NCBI GenBank assembly: GCA_937897985.1
Contig: CALCBD010000040.1
Coordinates: forward strand, 1 to 64,000
Length of the DNA stretch: 64,000 nt
Source: an uncultured Paludibacter sp.
GTDB taxonomy: Bacteria > Bacteroidota > Bacteroidia > Bacteroidales > Paludibacteraceae
Direction of reading: 5' to 3'
The translations under genes and the position numbers were made by a program. Positions 24,198-32,917 of this stretch are shown here, piece by piece (position 1 is the stretch's first letter; every line of letters begins with the position of its first letter). Below the pieces are notes generated by a model. The model had not been told where the DNA came from, did no database searches, and saw nothing but the letters and a program-made list of their open reading frames with translations.

Positions 24198-27100
24198 TTA
24201 TAATTTCAATTCCACATATTTAATTCTTTGTCTTCGCCATGTGTAAACTGCGTGAATACGGCCATCACTGCCCTGAATTATAGCGGGATAAGAATATTGG
24301 GAAACAGGCGAATCCTCGAGAGTCAACACCATTTTCCAGTGAACGCCATCGGCAGAAACGGCAACGTTAAGCGGAGTACGAACACCTTTTTTGGCTCCGG
24401 GAGGTGTTGCAACAGCATTATAAATCAGCACCTGACGGAAATCATTCAAAGTTACGGCATCTGTTCCTGAATTATTATTAGGTAAATCAGTAAGTGTCAG
24501 CGGGCTCCACGACTCACCACTGTCACGGCTCCATGCAGTGGCAATCCGGCCGTTACGCGTACGGCAAAGTATCTGCAACCGGCCATCTTTATATTTCAGA
24601 ACAGACGGTTGAATGGCCTGAATCGTATTTTGTTTTGAATCGTCGCCTGCTTCTGTGTCGTTATCGGGCTTTTGCTGCAACCTGAGCATATCCTGCGTAA
24701 GCGTCGCTTTTTCGGCCAAAAGCGGCCCGACGATATGAGTTTTGCGGCCACCGTCCTCCGAAATCTCAAAATGCACTTTCCAGCCACCGGTTTCGGTACT
24801 CGACGGAGCAATCATTTTATTTCCGACATCCACAATTTTATTTTTTACCGGTCCGAGGTAACCCTCAGGAAGCGGATTGGCTTTTCCCCATGTTTTTCCA
24901 CCATCATTGCTTATCTTCAGAAAAGCTTTCCAGTCGGCCACATTTTTCCCGATTTTATAAAACAAATACAGAGGACCATCCTTCATCTGGTACAAAACCG
25001 GATTGTAACAAGCCTTTCGTTCGGTAGCACTAATAACTCCATCGGCAGCTAAAACCGGTTGTGTCCAGGTATTGCTGCCCTTTTCCCTGCGGCACACATA
25101 AATACATACGTCGGGAGCACCTTCTCTGGTGCCACCGAAGAAAGCTGTTACCAAACCGCCCCCTGTGGTCTCGGCAATTGTAGCCGAATGACATTGAGGG
25201 AAGGGTGCTTTTTCGTATAAAAACTCACTTTTCACGACAGCTTTTTTCATTGGGAAATCAACATCAAAAACATAAGTTCCCGAACCTGTTTTTTTAATTT
25301 TACCATCAGGCAAATAAATATCGGCAGTTGTATTTACGGGTATCGTTACTTCCCAGTGAAGTTTCATGAGTGACTTACGCCAGTTACTGATTACTTTTCC
25401 GTAAGGTGTTTCGTACGATGCATTTACAAACTCAAGATCAGGTATATCGAAATCCGGTTGAAGGACTATGTGTTTGAACGCAACACTTTTGCTATCCGGC
25501 TTTATCCCGCTAAGGTTTTCGTACGCCCAGATGACCAAATCACCTATCAGCATTACGTGATTGCCCGAATTCATGGCAGGATCGGCCGTATTTCCGTTCC
25601 ACAGCTCCCAGATAGTGGTGGCGCCGTTTGCCGCCATATAACCCCACGAAGGATATTTCTGATTCGATGCCAGTGCAAAAGCCACATCGGCACGCCCTCT
25701 TTTGCTTAATTCACGCAGCAGGAACTGAATTCCTATTACACCACAGGCGATGTTCAGGTCGCCGGTACCAATCTGCGAAACGGTATTGGCCGGAACAGTG
25801 GTAAACAGCAATCTTTTAGCGACAGTGTCAACATATTGCTTTGGTACCATTCCGAATGCAAGGGGTAAAAGATTGGAAGTTGTGTTATTATTTCCGTAAT
25901 ACAGCGAATCGGAATGGAAAAATGCAGTATTAAAACCTGATTTTACTTTTTCTGATATTGACTCAAATGTTGCTGCCTCTTTTTTCAAATGCTGTAAATT
26001 GGCAAAACGAGCCATCATTTTTAACAGTTTATAATAGTAAGCAGTCGAAATCAGTGTTCCGTCGGTCGTTCGGCGGGAATCCTGACTGTGAATCATTTTC
26101 AAATCTTCGGGAGGAACACACCAATCGCCGTATTCATCTTTGGTCATTAAAAATTGAGGCGAAAGATAATTTTTCTCCATGTGGTTCATCCATTTTTTTA
26201 TCGCCTGATAACTTTCTTCAATCGGCTTTAAGTCGCCAAACTGAGTGTAAAGCATATCACAAACCATAGGCAACGTGGCAGGCCAGGTCATGTTATCAGT
26301 ATAATAAGTCAGGAAGTTTGGAGCCACATCGGGAATACAACCATCAAAGCGCTGGGCATCGCGGATGTCGGCAGCCCATTTAGCATACAATTGGTGATTG
26401 TCGAAAAAGTAGCTTTCGCCGGTGCAACCGGTTGCCCTGTCGCCGAGCCAGGGTTGCCTCTCGTCCCTCTGAGGACAATCCACCGGCATTCCTTTGTAAT
26501 TATCCCTTATTCCCCACCATGCATTTTTGAGCACCTGATTTAAAACAGCATTTGATGTTTCGATTTTTCCGGTTTCTTCCATTTTGTCGCTTACTGCTTC
26601 AGCTGTAAAATCAGCGGCTTCGGGTTTATATTTTAATCCCGATATTTCAACATACCTGAAACCATGATACACAAAAGCAGGTGCCCATTCCTCTCCGTTC
26701 GGGTCACCTTTGAGGATATAAACATCGGTCTGGCGGGCTGAACGAAGATTTTCGGTATATAATTCTCCATTAGGTTGCAATGTTTCGGCAAAGCGCAGTA
26801 TGATGGAGTCACCTTTATTCCCGCGCACCCTGATACGCAACCATCCGGCAATGTTTTGTCCGATGTCCAGAATGTATTTATCAGCAACTTGTCTGACCGA
26901 TTGTACATTCAATCTGCCGACCACATTCATTCCTTCCATCATTTGAGCACGGACTTTTCCTTCGGGAAAACGAACACGCTGAGCATTTTCCCATTTCGAA
27001 TCGTCAAATCCGGCTTTAGTCCAACCGGCCAGTTCCTTCCGGGCATCATACACTTCTCCGTTATATTCATTATTGCTGCGCACCGGTCCATCCGCATTCA

Positions 27101-27950
27101 GTTTCCAGTTGTCACGTGTCGAAATTGTTTCATTCGTTCCATCGGCATATTCCACCATCAGCATCATACGGGTTTTGGGATAACCGTAAGTCGGCACTTT
27201 CCATGGTTTATAAGTCTGACGCATGTTGTAGTAGCGACCCGTCCCGAGGGCAATGCCAATTGCGTTCAACCCTTTTGACAGTTGAGAACTCACATCATAA
27301 GTGCTGTACAAAACCGACTTATTGTAATCGGTGGGAGCCTGAGCCAACACCTGATCACCAATGCGTTTTCCGTTCACAAAAAGTTCGTAGATTCCCAATC
27401 CCGTAATATGAATTGTTGCCCTTTTAATTTCCTTTTTCAGCTGAAAATCCCTGCGCAGATATCGAACCGACAAGCGGCTGTAGTAAGTTTCATCGTCCCA
27501 GGGCTTTGCCTTATCAAGACCTATCCACTGTGCTTTCCACTCCGTTTCATTCAGTATACCCATACTCCACATAGCAGTTTCGCTCCACTGACTTTCACCT
27601 TTATTGGTCCATACTTTCACTTTCCAGAACAGCTGTTGATTCGACCTGAGTGTAGTGCCATCAAAATTTATCCACAGCTGTTTATCCGATTTTATTTTTC
27701 CACTGTTCCAGATATCAGCTTCATTTCGTGATAGTTTTTCTGCTGTCGAAGCCACCATTATGTGAAAGGCTGTTTGTTTGATATTGTTTCCTGCACCGAC
27801 TGTCGTTTTCCAGCTCAAACGCGGTTTTTCCACATCTAATCCCAAAGGGTTTTTCATCCCTTCCGTTTTTAATGAGGAGACATAAACAGCAGCCTGTAAA
27901 GCAACAACCATAAAAGAAAGCAAAACAGTCAGTTTAATTTTTATTGTCAT
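24198..27950 (-). CDS. GH78 alpha-L-rhamnosidase fused to a BNR/sialidase-like domain
   Basis: A 1250-residue exported enzyme. After a signal peptide (1-20) come beta-sandwich domains and the GH78 (alpha/alpha)6 catalytic domain. The conserved acidic motif DCPQRDERQPWLGDR sits near residues 487-501, and WGYMAANGATTIWELWNG near 770. The rhamnosidase part ends near residue 900. The rest (about 905-1250) is a BNR_2-type six-bladed propeller: HSATIAE, FFGGTREGAPDV, and Asp boxes SNDGGKTW and SRDSGESW. The propeller suggests a second activity or glycan binding. It is probably part of the SusC/SusD region on the same strand, though three plus-strand genes lie between. Confidence 0.9.
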   Translation of the reverse strand: MTIKIKLTVLLSFMVVALQAAVYVSSLKTEGMKNPLGLDVEKPRLSWKTTVGAGNNIKQTAFHIMVASTAEKLSRNEADIWNSGKIKSDKQLWINFDGTTLRSNQQLFWKVKVWTNKGESQWSETAMWSMGILNETEWKAQWIGLDKAKPWDDETYYSRLSVRYLRRDFQLKKEIKRATIHITGLGIYELFVNGKRIGDQVLAQAPTDYNKSVLYSTYDVSSQLSKGLNAIGIALGTGRYYNMRQTYKPWKVPTYGYPKTRMMLMVEYADGTNETISTRDNWKLNADGPVRSNNEYNGEVYDARKELAGWTKAGFDDSKWENAQRVRFPEGKVRAQMMEGMNVVGRLNVQSVRQVADKYILDIGQNIAGWLRIRVRGNKGDSIILRFAETLQPNGELYTENLRSARQTDVYILKGDPNGEEWAPAFVYHGFRYVEISGLKYKPEAADFTAEAVSDKMEETGKIETSNAVLNQVLKNAWWGIRDNYKGMPVDCPQRDERQPWLGDRATGCTGESYFFDNHQLYAKWAADIRDAQRFDGCIPDVAPNFLTYYTDNMTWPATLPMVCDMLYTQFGDLKPIEESYQAIKKWMNHMEKNYLSPQFLMTKDEYGDWCVPPEDLKMIHSQDSRRTTDGTLISTAYYYKLLKMMARFANLQHLKKEAATFESISEKVKSGFNTAFFHSDSLYYGNNNTTSNLLPLAFGMVPKQYVDTVAKRLLFTTVPANTVSQIGTGDLNIACGVIGIQFLLRELSKRGRADVAFALASNQKYPSWGYMAANGATTIWELWNGNTADPAMNSGNHVMLIGDLVIWAYENLSGIKPDSKSVAFKHIVLQPDFDIPDLEFVNASYETPYGKVISNWRKSLMKLHWEVTIPVNTTADIYLPDGKIKKTGSGTYVFDVDFPMKKAVVKSEFLYEKAPFPQCHSATIAETTGGGLVTAFFGGTREGAPDVCIYVCRREKGSNTWTQPVLAADGVISATERKACYNPVLYQMKDGPLYLFYKIGKNVADWKAFLKISNDGGKTWGKANPLPEGYLGPVKNKIVDVGNKMIAPSSTETGGWKVHFEISEDGGRKTHIVGPLLAEKATLTQDMLRLQQKPDNDTEAGDDSKQNTIQAIQPSVLKYKDGRLQILCRTRNGRIATAWSRDSGESWSPLTLTDLPNNNSGTDAVTLNDFRQVLIYNAVATPPGAKKGVRTPLNVAVSADGVHWKMVLTLEDSPVSQYSYPAIIQGSDGRIHAVYTWRRQRIKYVELKL

Positions 27951-28283
27951 GAACTACATTTTAATTGCGTGAAACATTACTCAAAAAACAGACGTAAAAA
28001 TACCAAATTTGTTTCACAAAAAAACGGAAGTTCTGATATTTGAAAAACAAAAAGCTGCAACCACAATTTCGGCCGAAAAATTTTATGTAAAATTCCATTC
28101 CGGTTCATTGTATTTTAACTCCGTGCATCAGAAAATATAAATTAATTGAAGTTTATACAGTTTTATAAACCTGTGAAACGAAAAATTTTCATTAACTTTG
28201 GAAATTATCAGTTTTTTGCAAAGGTATCAGTTACCTGAAAGCATTAAAAATAGTGGTTGATTATCAATTAAAACGACAGGAAA
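27951..28283. other. Divergent intergenic region between the GH78 and DapB-like genes
   Basis: No gene. On the plus strand it holds the -7 box at 28193-28200 and, just upstream, a perfect 7-base inverted repeat GTTTATA (28151-28157) / TATAAAC (28164-28170), a possible operator. No clear promoter for the GH78 gene was found on the minus strand. Confidence 0.5.
28193..28200 (+). promoter_or_regulatory. -7 box for the DapB-like gene
   Basis: TAACTTTG matches TAnnTTTG; no clear -33 element. The start codon is 84 bases downstream, giving a leader of about 75 bases. The inverted repeat at 28151-28170 ends 22 bases before this box. Confidence 0.35.
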
Positions 28284-29033
28284 ATGAAAATTGGATTAAT
28301 AGGATTTGGGAAAACAGGAAAAGCAGTTGCCAATGTGATATTACAAAATAAAGAATTTAGTCTTGAATGGGTTCTCAGAAGAAGTTCCATTCTGGAAAAC
28401 AGAAGTGTAGCTGAGTTTTTGGGAGTAGAATCAGACGAGCCCGGATTGATATATTCATGTTCAAAAATTAATTTGCATGAACTTTTTGACCAGCATCCTG
28501 TAGATTTTATCATTGATTTTTCGTCAGCAACAGGAATTTATACTTACGGAGAAATTGCAGCAGAACGCAGGATAAAGATCATTTCGGCTGTTTCTCATTA
28601 TGCTGAAACAGAGCGAAAACTATTAAAACAACTTTCAGGTAACACAGTCGTATTCTGGAGTCCAAACATAACTCTGGGAGTAAATTATTTGCTCTTTGCT
28701 GCGAAGTTCCTGAAAAAAATTGCACCTCAGGTAGATATTGAAATAATAGAAGAACATTTTAAAGGTAAAGAAGGAATTTCAGGAACCGCTATAAAAATTG
28801 CCGAAGCACTCGACCTTGAAAGGTCAGATATAAATTCTGTGAGAGCCGGCGGAATAGTGGGAAAACATGAAATTATTTTTGGTTTTCCGTATCAAACTGT
28901 TCGGCTTGTTCATGAATCTATTTCCAGAGAGGCATTCGGAAATGGAGTATTGTTTGTTGCAGAAAATCTGGTAAATAAAAAAGCGGGACTATATAATTTT
29001 GAAGATATATTACTCCCTTATTTTGCCACCTAA
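28284..29033 (+). CDS. DapB-like dihydrodipicolinate reductase family protein (divergent)
   Basis: A 249-residue protein with the DapB fold: N-terminal Rossmann motif GFGKTGKAV (residues 7-15), DFSSATG near 78-84, and the C-terminal GGIVGKHEIIFGFPYQTV and ISREAFGNGVLFVAENL. True 4-hydroxy-tetrahydrodipicolinate reductases carry HHRHKxDxPSGTA. Here the aligned stretch is HFKGKEGISGTA, with the second histidine replaced by Phe and one residue missing. The catalytic lysine and SGTA remain. Activity may be retained or altered. It begins a plus-strand trio (with an antiporter 12 bases on and a TPR protein), an unusual context for lysine synthesis. Confidence 0.75.
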   Translation: MKIGLIGFGKTGKAVANVILQNKEFSLEWVLRRSSILENRSVAEFLGVESDEPGLIYSCSKINLHELFDQHPVDFIIDFSSATGIYTYGEIAAERRIKIISAVSHYAETERKLLKQLSGNTVVFWSPNITLGVNYLLFAAKFLKKIAPQVDIEIIEEHFKGKEGISGTAIKIAEALDLERSDINSVRAGGIVGKHEIIFGFPYQTVRLVHESISREAFGNGVLFVAENLVNKKAGLYNFEDILLPYFAT

Positions 29034-29045
29034 TAAAAACAAAAC

Positions 29046-30233
29046 ATGAGCACAGCTGTAATTATAGTCATCTGTTTATTAATGCTTTTTGCATATCTTT
29101 TTGACGTCAGTTCGTCAAAAACAAAAATTCCATCCGTCATTTTGTTACTATTACTGGGGTGGGGAGTTAAACAAGCTACGGTTTTTTTTAAAATTTCCGT
29201 CCCTGATCTCACACCAATATTACCGGTTTTAGGAACAATCGGGTTAATTCTGATCGTTTTGGATGGTTCATTAGAGCTGGAAATGAATAAATCCAAAATA
29301 AAGATCATCGGAGCATCTTCCTGGACGGCTATAATTCAAATGCTTCTGATAAGCCTGAGTTTAGGATATGCTTTTTCATATTTTGGGGGAACTACATTTA
29401 AAACCGGTTTAATTAACGCTATACCACTGTCAATCATCAGTAGTGCCATAGCTATTCCAAGTGCTAAAAATTTATCAGTACACAACAGAGAATTCATCAC
29501 TTACGAAAGTAGTTTATCTGATATTTTCGGCGTGATATTTTTCAATTACATTGCGCTGAATGATAATCTAAACACTGAAACATTTGGCATTTTCTTAGTC
29601 CAGTTTCTTTTAATGATTTTCGTTTCACTGATTTCAACCCTATGTCTTGCCTATTTAATAGGTAAAATCAAACATCACATTAAATTTACACCCATTATTT
29701 TAATTATTATTTTAATATACACTGTTTCAAAACTATACCATCTTCCTTCATTGATTTTTATTTTGATATTCGGATTGTTCATTGGTAATATTGATAAATT
29801 AAAACGCATTAAAATTGTTGCAAATCTTAAACCTGAAATTTTAAATCTGGAAGTTCAGAAATTTAAGGAAATAACTTCTGAATTAACGTTTATGACACGT
29901 GCCCTTTTTTTTCTGCTTTTTGGATATTTAATCGAAACAGCTGAATTATTAAATACGGATACCGTTATGTGGGCAATACTCATTACGGCAGCAATCTTTT
30001 CGATCAGAACTATATTTTTGAGAATTTTCAGGTTAGCATTAAGCCCGCTTTTGTATTTTGCACCCCGGGGGTTAATAACCATTCTTTTGTTTTTGAGTAT
30101 TCCTGCAGGTCAATATCTCGAAACAGCCAATAAATCCCTGATACTTCAGGTGATAATTTTGACTGCATTAGTGATGATGTTTGGCCTGATAAAACATAAA
30201 AACAGGGAGTTGGATCAAAAAGCTGACAGGTAA
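29046..30233 (+). CDS. Cation:proton antiporter (CPA family)
   Basis: A 395-residue inner-membrane protein with about 11-12 hydrophobic helices and almost no soluble loops. The order of helices and the polar break at AIPSAKNLSVHN and ESSLSDIFGVIFFNY fit sodium/proton antiporters, where an Asp in the middle helices carries the ion (SLSD here). A regulatory C-terminal domain is absent. It starts 12 bases after the DapB-like gene and is probably co-transcribed. Ion specificity cannot be read from the sequence. Confidence 0.75.
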   Translation: MSTAVIIVICLLMLFAYLFDVSSSKTKIPSVILLLLLGWGVKQATVFFKISVPDLTPILPVLGTIGLILIVLDGSLELEMNKSKIKIIGASSWTAIIQMLLISLSLGYAFSYFGGTTFKTGLINAIPLSIISSAIAIPSAKNLSVHNREFITYESSLSDIFGVIFFNYIALNDNLNTETFGIFLVQFLLMIFVSLISTLCLAYLIGKIKHHIKFTPIILIIILIYTVSKLYHLPSLIFILIFGLFIGNIDKLKRIKIVANLKPEILNLEVQKFKEITSELTFMTRALFFLLFGYLIETAELLNTDTVMWAILITAAIFSIRTIFLRIFRLALSPLLYFAPRGLITILLFLSIPAGQYLETANKSLILQVIILTALVMMFGLIKHKNRELDQKADR

Positions 30234-30288
30234 GTAAATGATAATTTTTTACTCAATATATTCATTAATATTTTTTTAAAACTCCATT

Positions 30289-30948
30289 ATGAAGAATACA
30301 TTATTAGCGATTTCAGTGATGGCTTCATTTCAGATTTTCAGTCAGGAAAAAACATACATTGTTGATTTAGAAGTCAGAAACAGGGCCATTGAACTTACAA
30401 ATCTGGCAGGAAAGAAAATCGAAAACAAGGAATTTGAACAGGCAACTGCTTTACTTGTAGAATCGATAAAAACAGATTCATTGCTTCGTCAGAATTTTGA
30501 CATGCTATATAAATCAGTTATCTCAACAAACAATAATTCAGATTCCATTTTAAATATCTTTGTTAAATCAAAAAAAATATTTGAAGAGGATGACGATATC
30601 TGTTTTTATACAGGTGAGATTTACAGGATAAAAAATGATTTAAAACAGGCCATAAATGAGTATTCATCAGCAATAAAATACAGCAACAGCTTTCCCGAAA
30701 AATCATTTTATTATAAATATTACTTTCTGCAACGGGCAACTGCAAGTCTGAAACTGAAAGATTATGAAGCAGCCGAAAAGGATTTCACAGTCTTCTTGCA
30801 TTCAGATTCTGAAAACACAACTGCTTTAATCAACCGTGGCATTTGTTACATGAATATGGGTAAAAAAGCCGAAGCAAAAAATGACTGGTTGAAGGCAAAA
30901 GAGTTGGGAAATGAAGTTGCCGCATCGTATCTTTTGAGAATCAAATAG
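30289..30948 (+). CDS. Tetratricopeptide repeat protein, exported
   Basis: A 219-residue protein with a short signal peptide (residues 1-19, ending FQIFSQ). Two or three TPR motifs are visible, around 35-68, 100-135 and 138-205 (DYEAAEKDFTVFL, TALINRGICYMNMGKKAEAK). TPRs mediate protein contacts. No enzymatic motif is present. It follows the antiporter by 55 bases and ends before a bidirectional terminator at 31069. Its role is unknown. Confidence 0.75.
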   Translation: MKNTLLAISVMASFQIFSQEKTYIVDLEVRNRAIELTNLAGKKIENKEFEQATALLVESIKTDSLLRQNFDMLYKSVISTNNNSDSILNIFVKSKKIFEEDDDICFYTGEIYRIKNDLKQAINEYSSAIKYSNSFPEKSFYYKYYFLQRATASLKLKDYEAAEKDFTVFLHSDSENTTALINRGICYMNMGKKAEAKNDWLKAKELGNEVAASYLLRIK

Positions 30949-31068
30949 ATACACCCACTCCCACCCTGATTCAGATTTTTTGATTACGAACACAAAAAAA
31001 TTAAGTTCTTAACCAATAACAGCAGTTTGATTTCACAAAGTAAGTATCAAAATTCAGGATAAAAATAA

Positions 31069-31111
31069 ATGGCATCAACAAACGCGCAGGTTCGCTGATG
31101 CCATCGTTTTT
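31069..31111. terminator. Bidirectional terminator between the TPR gene and susD
   Basis: ATGGCATCA (31069-31077) and TGATGCCAT (31096-31104) pair perfectly over 9 bases, with an inner GCG/CGC pairing. Plus-strand T-run at 31106-31111, and a T-rich tract beyond the stem on the minus strand. It separates convergent genes. Confidence 0.75.
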
Positions 31112-31131
31112 TACAAATAATGAACTACCAA

Positions 31132-32898
31132 TTAATAATTTGGATTCTGACCATATTCTGTCTTGTTCTGAAGTGCATCCAATTCAGCCTGAGGGACAGG
31201 GCGAAGATAATGTTTGGCAGGATTAAACGCCACGATATCAGGATTCTGTTTACCTGCACCCAGACGGTTTTCCAGCTGTTTTGTCCGTTTCAAATCAGGC
31301 CAGCGAAGATGCTCACCTGCCAGTTCGCGCGCTCTTTCGTCGAGTAAAAAGTTGAGGTTGATCTGAGCGTTGGTCACCTGCATTTCGGCAGTATGATCTA
31401 CCGGTGTTTTGATAGCAGCCCTGGTTCTCAGCACATTGATGAAATCGGCAGCACTTGGCGAAGTTTTATTTAATTTATAGCTTGCTTCGGCAGCAATGAG
31501 GTACATTTCAGCAAGTCGCATCACAATCACATCCTTGGTACCTGCATCGGAACCTGCAGTACGGTCCGGATCACGGAATTTTCTCAATGCCGGATAATAG
31601 GGGTTATTGTTGGCATCGTTCGAAATTGTACCGTCGGCATTATAAAGATCATTAATATCCTTCACTCCGTATTTACGTGAGGCTTTGTCAGCTATCACCT
31701 TTTTGGTATAAAGAAGTGCTGTATCGCCGGGCTGTAATGTAACCGAACCTGCAGCAAACGATTTTTTAAACCTTGTGATATCAGTGGCCGACCAGCTGTA
31801 TTTTGAAGCTGTAACCGGAATTTTATATTCTTCGCGGAACGATCCGTAATAGCGGGAATCGATATCTTCGTTAAATACATTCAGCAGGTATTTTGTCGGC
31901 ATCATTCTGCTGGCACCATCGCGTCCGTATTCGAGCACTTCTGTCGAAGGCATGCCACACAGACCGGTATATTTGGCCAGGTACCATCTGAACAAACGAT
32001 TAGGATTGCTCGACTGCGGATTAAGGGCAGTGTTGGTGGAATGAGTGATTGACCAAAGCGCTTCTGCATTATTTTTATTATTGGCCGGAGCAAATATATC
32101 TTCGAACTTAGGATACAAACTGCATTTGTAGGTCGATTGATTGTTGATCAGTTCGGTTGAAGCAGTCAGTGCTTTTTGATAATATTTATCAGCTTCGGTT
32201 TTGTTATTTTCGAAGTATTCAAGATAAGAAGCTCTTGTCAAAGCAGTGCGTGCCAAAAGTCCGATGGCGGCTTTTTTATCAGCACGTCCGTAATCGGTTT
32301 GAGTAACCGGTAATATTTCTACAGCTCTTTCCAGATCCGAAATGATTAAATCGTAAAAATCTTTCAGCGGACTACGTTGTGCTGTCAGAGGAACACCGCT
32401 TGTTTCGGTGGTACGTAAAGTTACGTTACCATAACACTCAGCAATCATCCAGTAAGCATAGGCTCTGATGAATCTCAACTCTCCCTCTTTAGCCAGTTTG
32501 TTAGCAGGATTTGCAAATTCCACCGCACCAATTCTGTTGATACCGGCATTGGCGTAATTGACTATTTCGTACAAACGCTGCCATGTATTTTTAATCTGCC
32601 CGGTTGTCGGGTCGAGCTTTTCAGTATAGGTAAGCAGCTGATCGGCGTAAGTTCCGCGGGCTGCCATGTACCAAAGGTCGGTACCACCCTCCCATAAAAA
32701 CATCACATCTTCGCGGCCGTAAAATTGCGCTCTGAAATTATAGTAGGCAGCATTGACCAAAGTATTCATACCGGTTTCAGTATTGTATACCACACCGGCA
32801 GTCGAACCGGATGGATTAAATTCCTCGAGGCTGCATGCACTGAATACAACCATGCAAATGGCTGATATTAATAAACCTGATTTTATTTTTGTTTTCAT
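31132..32898 (-). CDS. susD: RagB/SusD family outer-membrane lipoprotein
   Basis: A 588-residue SusD-like protein. The lipoprotein signal peptide ends at a lipobox with Cys22 (MVVFSACSLEEF). The TPR-rich SusD fold follows, with family landmarks LRFIRAYAYWMIAECYGNV (residues about 143-161), a RMAEMYLIAAEASYKL-like stretch near 475, and the C-terminal LLDERARELAGEHLRWPDLKRT. SusD caps the SusC transporter and binds the glycan at the cell surface. It starts 19 bases after the susC stop, so the two are one transcript. The glycan is not evident from SusD alone. Confidence 0.95.
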   Translation of the reverse strand: MKTKIKSGLLISAICMVVFSACSLEEFNPSGSTAGVVYNTETGMNTLVNAAYYNFRAQFYGREDVMFLWEGGTDLWYMAARGTYADQLLTYTEKLDPTTGQIKNTWQRLYEIVNYANAGINRIGAVEFANPANKLAKEGELRFIRAYAYWMIAECYGNVTLRTTETSGVPLTAQRSPLKDFYDLIISDLERAVEILPVTQTDYGRADKKAAIGLLARTALTRASYLEYFENNKTEADKYYQKALTASTELINNQSTYKCSLYPKFEDIFAPANNKNNAEALWSITHSTNTALNPQSSNPNRLFRWYLAKYTGLCGMPSTEVLEYGRDGASRMMPTKYLLNVFNEDIDSRYYGSFREEYKIPVTASKYSWSATDITRFKKSFAAGSVTLQPGDTALLYTKKVIADKASRKYGVKDINDLYNADGTISNDANNNPYYPALRKFRDPDRTAGSDAGTKDVIVMRLAEMYLIAAEASYKLNKTSPSAADFINVLRTRAAIKTPVDHTAEMQVTNAQINLNFLLDERARELAGEHLRWPDLKRTKQLENRLGAGKQNPDIVAFNPAKHYLRPVPQAELDALQNKTEYGQNPNY

Positions 32899-32917
32899 AT
32901 TATTTCATTTTTCAGCA

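Noticed and set aside
24228..27731. Several plus-strand frames of 60-170 codons opposite the GH78 gene
   Set aside because: They are antisense shadows with low similarity to any protein pattern and no promoters; the minus-strand gene explains the region.
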